Assembly: GCA_025449115.1 (NCBI GenBank) | Contig: JAHLKC010000146.1 | Span: 35,108 to 99,107 of the forward strand | From: Chytridium lagenaria | Taxonomy: Eukaryota > Chytridiomycota > Chytridiomycetes > Chytridiales > Chytridiaceae | Length of the DNA stretch: 64,000 bases | Direction of reading: 5' to 3' | Shown here: positions 46,071 to 57,597 of the stretch, piece after piece | Numbering within the stretch: position 1 is the first letter of the stretch | Layout of the letters: each line of letters starts with the position of its first letter | Notes under the pieces: generated by a model | The model's input: only the letters and a program-made list of their open reading frames with translations | What the model was told of the DNA's origin: nothing | Database searches by the model: none | Program-made: the position numbers and the translations under genes

Positions 46071-47323
46071 TCATTCTCTCCCTCTCAACAAGCCACTAGA
46101 GGCGTTAGGTGTATCTCTTGATACGGCAGCACCAGGGGCTCGCGGTGCTTCAGTGGCAGTAGCAGAGTAAACAACTGGAACGACGTAAGCTCCAGGGGTC
46201 GCACCATGAGCATCTCCGGGCTTTTGATTATTCTCGTAACCTGGGAGAGGTGGCTGATATACGGGAAGATCCTGAGCGTAAGGATCGACGGGACGTTGAG
46301 GGGGGTAAGTTCCTCGCCCACCTTCAGTGTACACAATGAAGGTGTTAGAAGGAGCTTCGGAGGTGTAGCTCGGGAATAAATCGCGGTTGGTGTACTTTTC
46401 CGGGTTACTTTTAAAGTCGCGGGCAAACTCGACGACAACGAATGTGAAGTATATCTAGAAGATCATGAGACAAATGGGAATGGCAGCCAACAATAAATGA
46501 GCAACAAATGTATGTACCGCACAAACGATCACTAGAAAGCTTTCTCCTGAGAGAGTCGATACTTGGATATTAAGAGCGTTTCGGCAATCGGCAGGTGTAA
46601 ATTGGCCCCTTGCTGTGCATTCATCCAAGGCATCTTGCTGACGTTCCTTATTGAACACTCGAGTCAAATGATAAACTCTTAGCCCGATCGCACCCAGTGA
46701 CGTCACGCAGAGGAAAATTGCATAGGCGATGATGCCGAAAAGGTAGTCCTGAGAAAAAGCATCAGATCATATTCAATAAGGGGGAGGCTTTAAACCTTGA
46801 TAATGGCAGCGCATCCAGCGAAGCTGCCCAAAGTGAGAACCACACCATAGCATATTTGAAATATGACGATGGGATTGCTGTCCAATCGGCTACCCGCTGT
46901 CCATACTTTAGTAGGGGGGGGGTTAGATTATCATTAAGAAGACTAAAGAATAACGGCGCCACCACATTGATACTCACAGCCAAAGGCCTGTTCGAGGTCA
47001 TTGTTTTACCAATTTGGTAAGGTTTTATCCATGCATTTGACGGAAAGCAGAGGCATACGGGATGTGTAAGTTAGACATCGATATGCCAAAGTCAAAGGAG
47101 GATGAGAAAAGCACGTCGATGAGGATCATAAACATACCGCAGCCATGGCGGCGATGATGGCGGACCCCGACTTTAGCTGCACGCATCCACAGCATGTTGT
47201 AATGATAGGCTTCCTGGGTGTTGCTGGCATTGGTGTGTGTGAGGGTGTGAGGGTGAAGGTCGACGACGGATGTGGAGATGAAGCGAATCGAGAGAGGAGT
47301 GATTTCAAGGTTTGAGGCTGCAA
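46071..47323 (-). CDS. Tetraspan (MARVEL-like) membrane protein
   Basis: The likely first exon gives CCGCVQLKSGSAIIAAMAA, a cysteine-rich cap and first membrane helix. The next exons supply NPIVIFQICYGVVLTLGSFA with GCAAIIK (helix 2), YLFGIIAYAIFLCVTSLGAI (helix 3), a loop of about 60 residues with paired cysteines (ALDECTARGQFTPADCRNA), and a fourth helix around SFLVIVCAIYFTFVVVEFA. The cytosolic tail is Pro/Tyr-rich (YPPQRPVDPYAQDLPVYQPP) and ends at 46071. The cysteine loop between helices 3 and 4 recalls fungal tetraspanin- and MARVEL-type proteins, but no CCG tetraspanin signature is clear in that loop. Introns are at about 46924-46978, 46750-46796 and 46456-46518. The join of exon 1 to exon 2 is uncertain. 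The protein probably sits in the plasma membrane or an endomembrane. Confidence 0.6.
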
Positions 47324-48251
47324 GAATTCGTGCGACTTAAGTTCGCACCAACAGGACGCGGAAAAACAAAACTAGAAAGCCTGATTTCGTCAGCAAAACA
47401 CAACGAAAAGTAACATTGACGCCCACCATAACACAATACACACTCCTCATGACAGGAGGATAGATGGGTATCGCGTAGCCACTTTAACGAATTTGGTGTT
47501 AGCACTTACCATTCGATGAAGATTCTTAGTTAAGTCACGTTGCAGATACTAACAATACATATGCATCACGTCCTATAGGATACAGCTGCATGTATAATAT
47601 TTCTCTTGGATCCGCATCTATTCTTTTTAACAACAACTACTTCCGCGTACCTGCTGTGATCAATTTCTTTAAGAACAGTTGCAAAACTGTTTAAGGGAAG
47701 TGTATTGATAAGGGTGCAGAACGGGAGGAGGATTTGTAGGTAATGACACACAATTTTGTGCCATTGCCCAAAAGACCTTTGCCACTCAAAAGCGGTAGCG
47801 TCATGTTCCTGCGGACGAATTCGAAGGCGGCAATCAGCAAGAAGAAGCGTACACGTTTGAGGTAGATGGACAAATTTCTTATTTGCAAGGAGTAGCCTTC
47901 GTCTGGTGGAGTGGCGTCTGTTAATCAGAACTGCAAAAAGGTGCCCGAAGAATCGAGATTGCTGTTTCCGATAGGCATGGAAGTGGTGCCTTGTACGTTC
48001 TTTTCACGGACCTTCCGCCAATTCATTTTTTCCTCTGCAGGAAGGGGTGTAAGGGAGTTACGAGCGCATTGGAATGGCTTCAACAATAACAAGGTAACGA
48101 TGTTTCTCTCCACGTGCAAGGCTGGGAAGCTATCTTGATATTTTCCGAAGATAGACTTACCATGACGCTCGCCTGGGCGATGTGCCCTTCAATCGCGTCG
48201 AGTTTTGGTTCGAATGTTTAAAGCAAGATCTTTTAGAATGAACGCAGATTC
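47324..48251. other. Region upstream of NAD kinase, possible unresolved exons
   Basis: On the plus strand a protein-like frame can be read at about 47810-47922 (EFEGGNQQEEAYTFEVDG, then YLQGVAFVWWSG). Another lies at 48030-48100 (RELRAHWNGFNNNK), with splice-like sites near it. I could not join these into a gene or match them to a family. Confidence 0.3.
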
Positions 48252-49948
48252 ATGATTCGGATTTGTCACAGTTCCTTGAGGTTGAGTCGGGTGACTTCAT
48301 CACCGTACTCTCTTCTCGTCCTAGAAGGGCCCTCTGCAGTCATGTCAGCACATCGATCGTATGCATCCAAGAATGGGAAGAATGAAAAGGAGTTGTTTTC
48401 TGTAAGAAATGGATCGGATAACTTGAAGGGGTCAGCAGTGGCTTCGAATGTGAGGAGTTCCGTGAAAGAGTCGAACCCTGCTGAGACGTCTGCAAGGTAT
48501 GTTTTAGATAACTGCATATGTGCGGAAACCTGATCTCATCCCGTTTAAAGACTCTTACGTGAACTTAACGACATCAATCGCACAGCTGTCCCACTAACAC
48601 CCATTCGTCGGGTTCTCATTATCTCTCGTCCGGGCCGCGACATCTGCAAAAAAGCAATTGAAGTAGCCCGATGGCTTGTTGGACGGAACATCGATGTTCT
48701 TATTGGGAAGACGGAGTATGATGCTTTAAGGGCCGGGGAATGGCATCTGGAGGAGGGAAAAGGGACAGTGGGCATTTGGACAAAGCCGCTTTGTAGAGAT
48801 AAACCGGATGAGGTGGATTTGGTGGTGACTTTGGGAGGAGATGGGACAGTGCTTTACGCGAATTATGTAAGTTTTGTTCTTTGGCTTTTAGGACTTGGAT
48901 TGGGTTCTTCTAAATGTGTTAGTAGTTATTCCAGGTAGCCCACGGTTTCTTTCTCATTTTATGGGAGGGCTTTTTTTCTTATTATTACACAGAACAAAGT
49001 TCCCCCAGTCGTTCCGTTTCATCTTGGCTCTCTCGGATTCCTCACCGTGTTTGATTTCAGCAACTTTCCAGACATTATTGAGAGGATCCTGGAAGGTGAA
49101 CCTCAACGCCTAAACTACCGCACAAGACTCCAAGCATCTCTATATAAATTCCAAGGACGAACAAAAGATATTTCAGTAGCCGCGGAGCATAGAAGAGACT
49201 ATACCACCGCGAATATGGCGAATTATGAAATGCCGACAGGGAAGCCGAGCGCTGTGGGACATGTACTCAATGAGGTTTTCGTGACGTTTACAATGCCTGT
49301 GATAACATCTGTAGGTTGTAGTTGAGAGAGGTGCAAACCCGACGATGATGACTTTGGAGCTTTTGTGAGTTCCCATTTTATACAGAGTTGTGACATTTTG
49401 TAGCGCGGGTAACAAGCATTTGACAACACTGCTTGCTGATGGGTTGGTTATTGCGACATCTACTGGGAGCACTGCATATAATTTAAGTGCAGGAGGATCT
49501 TTAGGTATAATATAGAAACGAAGACAGTTTCCTAAAACCATTTCGTCGATTGCAGTACATCCAGACAAGGCATCCATCCTAGGTATATTATCCACTCGTC
49601 TCAACATATTAAGGTCCTGATAGTCACACCAATCTGCCCTCATACTTTAACAACTCGTCCCATGGTTCTTCCTCCCCACCTCGACCTGCGACTATGCGTC
49701 GCCCTTGACACACGAACCACAGCATGGGTAGAACTTTGTAAGGCTTAACACTTTTACTTAATTTTTTAAAGATATCGCTTGACGGCCGTGACCGTCTTGA
49801 ACTCTCCCCCGGCGACTCTGTACTTATCCGGTCATCCAAGCATCCCTTTACGACCGTCTGCAAAGAGGATTCATCATCAGATTGGTTCAACGCGCTAGTA
49901 TCATCTTTAGGTTGGAATGTCAGAAGACGACAGCGCCCGCATCTTTGA
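48252..49948 (+). CDS. NAD kinase (ATP-NAD/NADH kinase)
   Basis: This enzyme phosphorylates NAD(H) to NADP(H). Family marks in order: LLRELNDINRTAVPLTPIRR leading to VLIISRPGRD; VTLGGDGTVLYAN (the diagnostic GGDGT); PPVVPFHLGSLGFLTVFDF; RLNYRTRLQASLY; VLNEVVVERGANPTMMTLEL; LTTLLADGLVIATSTGSTAY with NLSAGGSLVHP (the second NAD-binding motif); LTTRPMVLPPHLDLRL; and ISLDGRDRLELSPGD. Introns are at about 48500-48549, 48868-48992, 49276-49316, 49364-49404 and others. The N-terminal 80 residues are low-complexity and the start could be 48252 or the later M at 48342 (MSAHRSYASKNG). Serine-rich N-termini are usual in fungal NAD kinases. The frame seems intact apart from intron joins. Confidence 0.88.
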
Positions 49949-50492
49949 ATAAAAGCAATTATTATATGCTTTCAGAACAACCGCGATAAAGCATAATATG
50001 ATTCTACCGCAATTTTAATGGAGCGACACCGATTTTTTTTACCATACCAAAAAAACACAAACAGTTGTCACCCCAACAAGAAGACTGAATCTCGAAATAT
50101 TTATGTTGTCGTTGCATAAGTTTTTTTATCGCAGGTTAAAATCTCGTCTGAAGCATCATCAGACATTGTGTTCATTATAAATATACCATGAAAACATCTG
50201 AGCCTTGATAAGAAGGAGATATTCGTAGAGAAAAAATAAGGGTTGACTCAAAATGCGGGCCAATCCACGAGGTCATTTGCCAACTTAATTGGCACCAACT
50301 GATCCCAACTTGTTTGATGGAATAGACTCATTACCTGCATCAAAGAGGACAACTTTTATCGCAGGTTCGTGATGCCCCTTTCGTTGAGAATCTGGATTGC
50401 TTGACTCTTACAAAATAGTTCTTACCTGTTATTGCTACAGTAGGCAACAGGGATATAGTGCGCAAAAATGGACATATTGCATCGAAAAAGGC
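49949..50492. other. AT-rich intergenic DNA before the tRNA genes
   Basis: No protein or repeat is recognised. This is the 3' side of the NAD kinase gene and the 5' flank of the first proline tRNA. Confidence 0.5.
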
Positions 50493-50564
50493 GGCCCAAT
50501 GGTCTAGTAGTATGATTCTTCTTTTGGGTAGAAGAGGTCTCGGGTTCAATTCCCGATTGGGCCC
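50493..50564 (+). tRNA. tRNA-Pro (anticodon TGG)
   Basis: The 72-base gene folds as a cloverleaf: acceptor GGCCCAA pairs with TTGGGCC; anticodon arm CTTCT-TTTGGGT-AGAAG with anticodon TGG; and a T arm around GGTTCAATTCC, the B box, in CTCGGGTTCAATTCCCGAT. Discriminator base is C. A T-rich run follows at 50565. No intron is present. It shares the acceptor and D-arm sequence with the two tRNA genes 1.5 kb downstream. Confidence 0.95.
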
Positions 50565-52039
50565 TTTCGTTTGTCTTTTTGCTTTTCTGGCATATTTTTG
50601 TGTAACGCAACTTTCAACCTTCCTTCGTGTATTTACTTCAATGCTTGATAGCGCGTGCCCATATCCTTCCCTTGTCTATACCCCCTTTATCTTTAAATTT
50701 AAAAAAATGTATGTATTGCCCCTCTGTTGACGCTCTCTCATTCTGCTGTTTGCACTGTACATCTCATGTCCCCTTATATTATTCCTTATTCTTGTTGTTT
50801 GCACCATCTCCACCGGCTCCTTTTACATCCTGTAAACTCTGTCGTTACTAGTGCCATGAGCAGTCCATGTAAGAACTCGTACAGTTATTGCAACGAGAGT
50901 TTACAGTTTTGGATTTCTTGTTGAATGGCCGGCAATTTCCATATGTTAGTTCATTAATGTTGTTCCTTGGCTTAGCTTCTTCTTCCTCAATTGCCCTGCA
51001 TTCTACAATATTTTTTTACCTCATGTTTTCACTTTTCCACCACTTTTTAATTTGTTTCCATCACTGCTTGTTACCGATCTGCCTGGTATGGCTTGCAAGC
51101 CTCTTACCGCGTTACTATATATTGATTGTACCACTTCCTAATCGCCTTTACTACATTATTACTGCCCTTTTTAACTACCTACTTTTTTGTTCGAAAGTCT
51201 TTTACTTGCTAGTCCAATGCCACCAATACAATACTTTTAAGTTAAAGCAGCCTGGTGTATCCAACCGCCATGTGTAGCTTTATTATTGTGCTGCTGCGGT
51301 TTGGTAAAGCAATGCCCATGTCTTCCAGATTCAGAATGGATATCTGAAAAAGAACACGGTGTGGTGGCAATACACAGTTAGGAGATTGTGGTGGGTGTGG
51401 ACCCATTGTAGAGGTGCGGACATAAACTGGTGGGAGCTTTTTTTGGCGGCAGACTCTCCTGGTAATTTACTTTTTCTTGGGAGCTGTGGCAGGCCGCACG
51501 GATTCTTATTAATGCCCGGAACTATAATTTCCAACCCGTAGTTTACCTGTATGTCAGAATGTTTGATGTGAAGTGAATGCTAATTAAAAATTGGCTTAAA
51601 GAAGAAAAAAAAACTGAAAGAATAAAATGTACTGCACTGCATCCTTCATCACAACCAGAGAAGCCATTGGTGTAAAGAACAATTGGCCTTTGGAGTCGTT
51701 GCCCCAAGGTCCTTGAAGGTGAATAGTCTAGCGGACGGTAGTTAATGCTTGCTTACTTCCAGCACGCGTCAACAACCGTCTCATGAACAGCCTTTTCGTA
51801 ATTCATGAATTCATGCAGATGTTGACTGTTTTTGCAGGATCCAACAGACCGATGTTGTATTCAACTATAACGGTCTATATCACATTGAATGGAGAGTAGT
51901 GCTTTGATCGGCGCTGTTCCGTTTCCTGACGTTTCGGACGCTGATAAGAGAGGCTTCTCTCATTGGTCAAATAGTCGATATTATTTTATTCTGTTAGGTT
52001 AATAATGGCATAGCGGGGAGAAAATTTTATCGAATTTCC
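50565..52039. other. Intergenic spacer between proline tRNA genes
   Basis: No protein-coding gene, transposon or other RNA gene is recognised in this 1.5 kb. It has pyrimidine-rich stretches on the plus strand and short spurious frames only. Confidence 0.55.
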
Positions 52040-52111
52040 GGCCCAATGGTCTAGTAGTATGATTCTTCTTTCGGGTAGAAGAGGTCCCGGGTTCAATTCC
52101 CGGTTGGGCCC
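52040..52111 (+). tRNA. tRNA-Pro (anticodon CGG)
   Basis: Acceptor GGCCCAA/TTGGGCC with C discriminator; anticodon arm CTTCT-TTCGGGT-AGAAG gives anticodon CGG; T arm CCCGGGTTCAATTCCCGGT. It differs from the first tRNA by the anticodon base (T to C) and a T-arm pair. No intron. It lies 27 bases upstream of the next tRNA gene. Confidence 0.95.
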
Positions 52112-52138
52112 CGGTGTGGCATTAGCCACGAATTTTTC

Positions 52139-52210
52139 GGCCCAATGGTCTAGTAGTATGATTCACCCTTAGGGTGGGTGAGGTCCCGGGTTCAATTCCC
52201 GGTTGGGCCC
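52139..52210 (+). tRNA. tRNA-Pro (anticodon AGG)
   Basis: Same acceptor, D and T arms as the other two, but the anticodon arm is CACCC-TTAGGGT-GGGTG, giving anticodon AGG, which is read as inosine at the first position. A TTTTTT Pol III terminator follows at once (52211-52216). Confidence 0.95.
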
Positions 52211-52515
52211 TTTTTTAAGTAAGCTATTATTATGTTGTTTAGGTTGAAGGTCACAATTCTCTTTCTTTTTTGCGATCAACATTGTACTAGCCAGTTCTTT
52301 TGTATCTATATTCTCCTTCGTCAGTGCCGCTAGTATTCAATTTAAAAATTCTTACACTTTCAACATCACATTTCCTTATTTGTGTTAACTTGCCCCGTTA
52401 TCGCGTTTTAGGTTTTTTTTCGTGATATATTATATCCCTGCCATCGTCAATGGTGAATCGTTCTATGCAGTTTGGGTATTTATTATTCTATAATCAAAAA
52501 GTTATACAAGTGTTA

Positions 52516-55511
52516 TCAAAGCCTCTTAAGCCCCAGAAATCCATGACACGCCTGGTTCTTTTTGCTGCTGTGAAAGTGAAGAGATATAGTCGACTTTGCG
52601 GGTAACGCTAGAAAGTCCTGTATTTGAAAACATTGTAGTCAGATAAAGTTATAACATCAGAGAAACAGGAGATGGTAGATAAGCTTACTATCAGACTGAT
52701 CCCAGTAATGGATCCAGGTTCTATCTTTCCACCACCATCATTGACGAACCCCGAACCGTGGTGCACGACATACGTCGGTGAGTTGATTGCAGATAGCACC
52801 GATTCTCCGTTCACCACAAGCTGTATGGAAGGTCGACTTTGCGTGAAAAATGCAAATGTAATCTCGTAAAGGCCTGCCTCAGCAACACGAACAAATGTCT
52901 GATCTTGTTCCCATCGAAAGTTGTCTGGATCTGTATTAACAGTTTCGTAGTTCCACGGAATGGAAGAACCCTGTCGAAGCTGGTTTGACCTCCAAAGCCA
53001 TTGACCGCATTTGAAGAAGGGTTGACTCGCGGCGGCCTGATAGGCAGCTTTGCAGGCGCTAAGGTCTGCACAGAGAAGGAAAAACTTCTCGTCAAAGTCC
53101 CTAGCGAGGCTTTCAGAGATCGCTTTAACCAGCTTATCTGAAGTAGCTATATCCAGATCCACGTGACGGGCTTCACTTAATGACGGGGAATCACTTACAG
53201 GGCTTGGTATCTCAATATCACGACGTTTGTCGAGAGTTTTTGATATTCGAGTGATCTCTCCTTGAACAGCGTGCATATGGCGGTCAAGCTTTGAGCGTAA
53301 TGCGCCAATCTCGGACATGAATTTTTCTGATTTGTGGGATTCTGTTCTGTTCTCCTTGCTTGGGCGGGAAGTTGATATGTCTCGCTCAAACTGTCTTATC
53401 TCGTCGTGAAGGTCATGGCTCAGTTTATCATAGAGCGTTGACGATATCGTATTTCCCAAAGCATCCATATGTTCCCGAACATTGTTCAGTATGTGCTCAG
53501 ACAAGTCAGTACGATAGGACTCGTTGATGCGGTTTTCAGATGTCAGTTCTCGAGATACATTCTTTAAAATATTAGACACCTCGTCTCGAGTGGCAAGATG
53601 TCTCATAAGCTCCTCAACGACTGCTGTGTCAACTTTTTGCTCCAAATCTTTCTCTATACGGAGAATATCTTCCAAAAGATCAGCTTTGACACCAGCGATG
53701 GCAATGGGACTATGCTCAAATTTGGATTTCTGGTCCTCCTTCAGAGTTTTGATCTCTTGTCGCAAGTTCTCAAGAGTAACCACGTGAATGTCAAGCCGTT
53801 TCTGTACACGCTGCTCGAATTCAAGCACGTCGGAAATCTTATCTTTCACTCTTCCACCATCACTCGAAACACTTTCTAAGCGAGTCCGTAGCTCAATCTC
53901 CGATGTCTTTCTTTCCGCAAGCTGTGCCTTGATAGAGCTGATCTCCTTCAATACTTTTGTCATGTCAGCCCCATGCTGAGCTTCTTTTTGAGAAACGTCC
54001 GAGACGAGTCGGCGGCACTCTTGCGCCAATGCTGAGACCTCATCCAGCCGCGTTGCGACCACTTTCGTATCCTTGAGGACCTTTGACTTGAACTTTTCTA
54101 CAGGCAATGCATAAGGGCGAGACCGCATACAAAAAAGGTGTGAAAAGAAAACAAAAAAAGGGCCATATATGTTTCTTACCCAAGTCTCCTTTTGCAAACT
54201 CATGACCCGCCTTTTTATTTTGAGTAATCTCTGACTTGATTACTTCCACTTCTTTTAAAACCTTCGTAAGAGACTGTTCCAATGTCGAAAGCTTTTGTCT
54301 CATAGTTGGTGGATTATCGTAATGTTGCCTGCTGGGTCTAGAATCAAAATCTCGTCCTGGAGATCCAGACAAGCGACCTTCAATACTGGAACATCGACTT
54401 TGAAGATCCATCAAAATCTCCCTCATCTTTCCCAATTCATTTGACTCAGCATTATGGGCCCCAAAATACTGAGATTGTCCCGCGGTATTTGTTTTCGGAA
54501 TGCCAGTGGAGCCGAGAAGATGGTAAAGGTCACTCTTCAAGTCCGTCCGAAGATGGTCGACGGATTTTTGAAGAAGGGTCTGAACATGGTCCGTCATGCT
54601 TCGTTCGAGCTTGGCAGTGATTTCTTGAAGCTTATCATCCAAACCGGTACCAATCTCTGCAGACGAATCCGACTCAAACATCTTTAGCATCTCCTTCATG
54701 CTCGCAGGGTTTTCCACGCGTATCGTCTTTTTCTCAATTTCCTTCTTGCTTATATTTTGCAACTGATCTTCGAGCCCTTTGATTTTAGACCTCAAATCCT
54801 CTACCTCTGCGTAATTTGATTTGGGACGCCAGCGTCCTCTTCAAGTCCGCCCATTTTGGTGGTGAGCTTGGGGTTTGTTGTCTTGCAGCTTCAAGGTCAG
54901 TGATGGCTTGCTGAAGCTTCCTAATTGTGTCTGATTGCTTTTTGACCGCTCCAAGGACCTGATTCATGCTGGATGGTTCCATGTTGGGCATATTATTGAT
55001 TTGAGAAAGAAAGTCGAGTTCAATGCTTTCGACATTGCGAGTTGAAATGGGTCTCGGGGGTTGACTACGGCTTGCCAGAAGCGGTGACGGCTGTATATTC
55101 TCGATAGGGGTGTACTCAGAATGGACCAAAACATCCTCTCCAGGTTTTTGTTGTAGAGATGATCTAGGAAAATAGTGTGATGGTTCGTCCCGCGGAGGTG
55201 GCCTACTTGACTGTGATGGTCGCGGTAAATTGACATGCGCCATTTCATAATCTCCACGTGAAACTGGGGCGTCAAGGTAGCTACAGGAAAGTGAGCACAT
55301 GCTTAAATAATTGGAATGTTTACCTCCTTCCCCTCTCTTGCTCGCGAGGTCCTATATCAGCGAGTCTGAAATCCACCCTCACCCCCGTATCCATTGGAGA
55401 CAACACAGATTCCATTGAATGTCTAAGCGAGCCCTGTGATGCATCTGAGAGCGATGGCCTTTGCTTCGACAGGAAGCGGTTCATCAAAACGTCTTCTTCC
55501 TCAGGGTTCAT
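52516..55511 (-). CDS. Long coiled-coil protein with C-terminal C1q/TNF-like jelly-roll domain
   Basis: I cannot name the ortholog. The N-terminus (MNPEEEDVLMNRFLSKQRPS) is disordered, followed by Pro/Ser-rich sequence and then about 600 residues of heptad-type coiled coil (for example EDLRSKIKGLEDQLQNISKK, KVVATRLDEVSALAQECRRL, DLEQKVDTAVVEELMRHL). The last 140 residues form a separate beta-rich domain: WLWRSNQLRQGSSIPWNYET, GLYEITFAFFTQSRPSIQLV, VNGESVLSAINS, YVVHHGSGF, and, after a last intron at about 52614-52685, FLALPAKSTISLHFH and HGFLGLKRL, with the stop at 52516. This is the pattern of a C1q/TNF-like domain that would trimerise on top of the coiled coil. There is no signal peptide, so it is presumably intracellular. 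It lies near CFAP58 and a kinesin, which hints at a centriole or flagellar role; that is inference only. A frame slip occurs near 54800-54830. Confidence 0.68.
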
Positions 55512-55649
55512 TGTCAGCTCAAGTTCTGGACAATTGGGACAATTTCGGGAAAAGCCGCTGCGATTTGAGTGATTTGGCTGAAGGTGTTTTCGGGCCGTAC
55601 CGCAATATAAAAGCCAAGGATCATCCTCTTCATCCTCTCCGTTTTTATC

Positions 55650-57548
55650 ATGGCTTCAATCCTTGGGAAACCAAAAGGACGCATCGTCGTTCTCGGTGAG
55701 TCTTTTACGAATTAATGGGCCTTTGTCTTATCAAGTCAAACAGGAACAGGATGGCGGGATTTCGAATTGCGCGAGGGCTTGATCCAACGGTGCCGAACTA
55801 CTTTGGCTTTTAACCAAGAACTGACATCGCTGCTCGTAGGCCTACGACGTTATTACAATCAGTCCAAGAAACCATTTGTCTTTACACCTTTTACTTGCAT
55901 CAGCATCAGTTGGAACACTCGAGTTCCGCTGGTAATATTGATTAATTTGGCTCTTCAGAGCACTAATTCTGCTTTCTTTTCTTTTAGCGTTGTCGAGCCT
56001 TTAAAGCAACATGCACCGCATGTTGAATTTTATGAAGCAGTGAGTCTCATATCTTTTTCCAAATGACCATGAATTTAAAACTGGCCCTTAGAATTGCAAA
56101 TCGATTGACTGGAAAAACAAAGGTATATGGCTCATTGTACTACTACCTTTGACGGTTACATTCTAAGCGTGTTACTTGTTTTTTTGCTCGTGTGTATGTA
56201 TTAGTTTTGCAATGTGCGTCAACGTTAAGGGGTGGAGACGAGTTCCAAGTTGCGTATGATTCATTGGTCATTGCGGCTGGTGCCGTCAGCAATACTTTTA
56301 ATATAAAAGGCGCCCAGGAGCACGCATGCTTTCTGAAGGATATCAAGGATGCTAGGAAAATTCGGACTCGTATCATGGAATGTATGTGTTGGCTTTAATC
56401 TATTCATATGACATTTTTTACTCAACTGCCTCGTCTTTGATAGGCTTTGAGCTTGCGTCTCAGCCCAACAAGACGGAAACCCAGAAAAGAGATATTTTGC
56501 ACTTTGCAGTCGTTGGCGGCGGTCCGACTGGTGTGGAGTTTATGGCGGAACTTCATGACTTTGTCACGGAAGATGTCAGTGATGAACAAACCGTAAAGCT
56601 CCGAACTAATGCGCATCTTTTAGGTGCTCGCCCACTACCCCAACTTGAAACCATTCGTCACAATGACTATTTACGACGTCGGTAAATCGATTCTGAACGC
56701 ATTCGATGCTACTTTGGGAGACTATGCGGCTACAAGATTCAAGCGCAAGGGTATTAAACTTAAGCTGAATACGGGCGTCAAAGAGGTCAGCTCCGACCAT
56801 ATTATTCTTAGCGATGACAGAAAAGTTCCTTATGGTCTCCTCGTTTGGTCCACCGGCTTGGCTCCTATCGACCTCGTCAAATCCCTTCACCTTCAAAAAG
56901 ATCGGGCTCATAGACTTTGACCGACGAATACTTTCGCGTTCTAGAGCCTTCCGGTGAAGTCATCAATGACGTGTATGCTTTAGTAAGATAGGTTTCAGGT
57001 TCTTCTCTTATGGTTTTCAGGGTGACTGCGCGACGGTTCAAGGCACCTCTTTACCGTGCACAGCCCAAGCTGCAAATCAAAAGGCAACATGGCTCGTAAA
57101 AGGTACGATAAGTAACACGTAACGAGACATAAGTGACACCTCGCCTAGCTTTAAATGAGATTGGCAGGAAATATCCCGACGAGGAGAGTAATACGGCTTT
57201 GAAGCGAGTAGAACCTTTCAACTACAAGCACCAAGGATCTCTCGCGTATCTCGGTAAATGGAAGGCTATCGCGGATTTGAAGCCGCCAGCTTCAGTTCAA
57301 AACCAAGATTCAGCAGAAGCGTAGCATCAGCTTTATCCCAAGTACCGGTGTTGGAGCATGGCTGTTTTGGCGAAGCGCGTACTTCACGATGAGTGTGAGC
57401 ATGAAGAACAAAGTTCTTATTCCAATGTTCTGGTGAGTATGCCAATATGAAATTTCGAGTTAATACAGCTGACGAATGTTGTTATTTTTTACATTGAAAT
57501 AGGTTCCTCACCTGGATCTTTGGACGCGATACCAGCCGTTTTCCATGA
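55650..57548 (+). CDS. Type II (alternative) NADH:ubiquinone oxidoreductase
   Basis: NDH-2 enzymes are single-chain, rotenone-insensitive FAD enzymes on the mitochondrial inner membrane that oxidise NADH without pumping protons. The first dinucleotide site is IVVLGTGWAGF near the N-terminus; the second is VVGGGPTGVEFMAELHDF. Other marks: LVIAAGAVSNTFNIKG, FLKDIKDARKIRTRI, LLVWSTGLAP, VYALGDCAT and GSLAYLGKWKAIADL. The C-terminus is the amphipathic/hydrophobic tail GAWLFWRSAYFTMSVSMKNK, LIPMFWFLTWIFGRDTSRF, typical of the family and used for membrane binding. There is no EF-hand insert. About ten short introns are inferred. Frame slips occur near 55790-55800, 57090-57130 and 57325-57350. No clear mitochondrial presequence precedes the first FAD motif, so an upstream exon may be missing. 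Confidence 0.87.
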
Positions 57549-57597
57549 TAGCATACCCTCTACCCCCCTGCACCCATCTCCCCCGCCCTTACGAACG

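Noticed and set aside
50340..50730. Open frames running across the first proline tRNA on both strands
   Set aside because: They overlap a clear tRNA gene and have no protein-like composition outside it.
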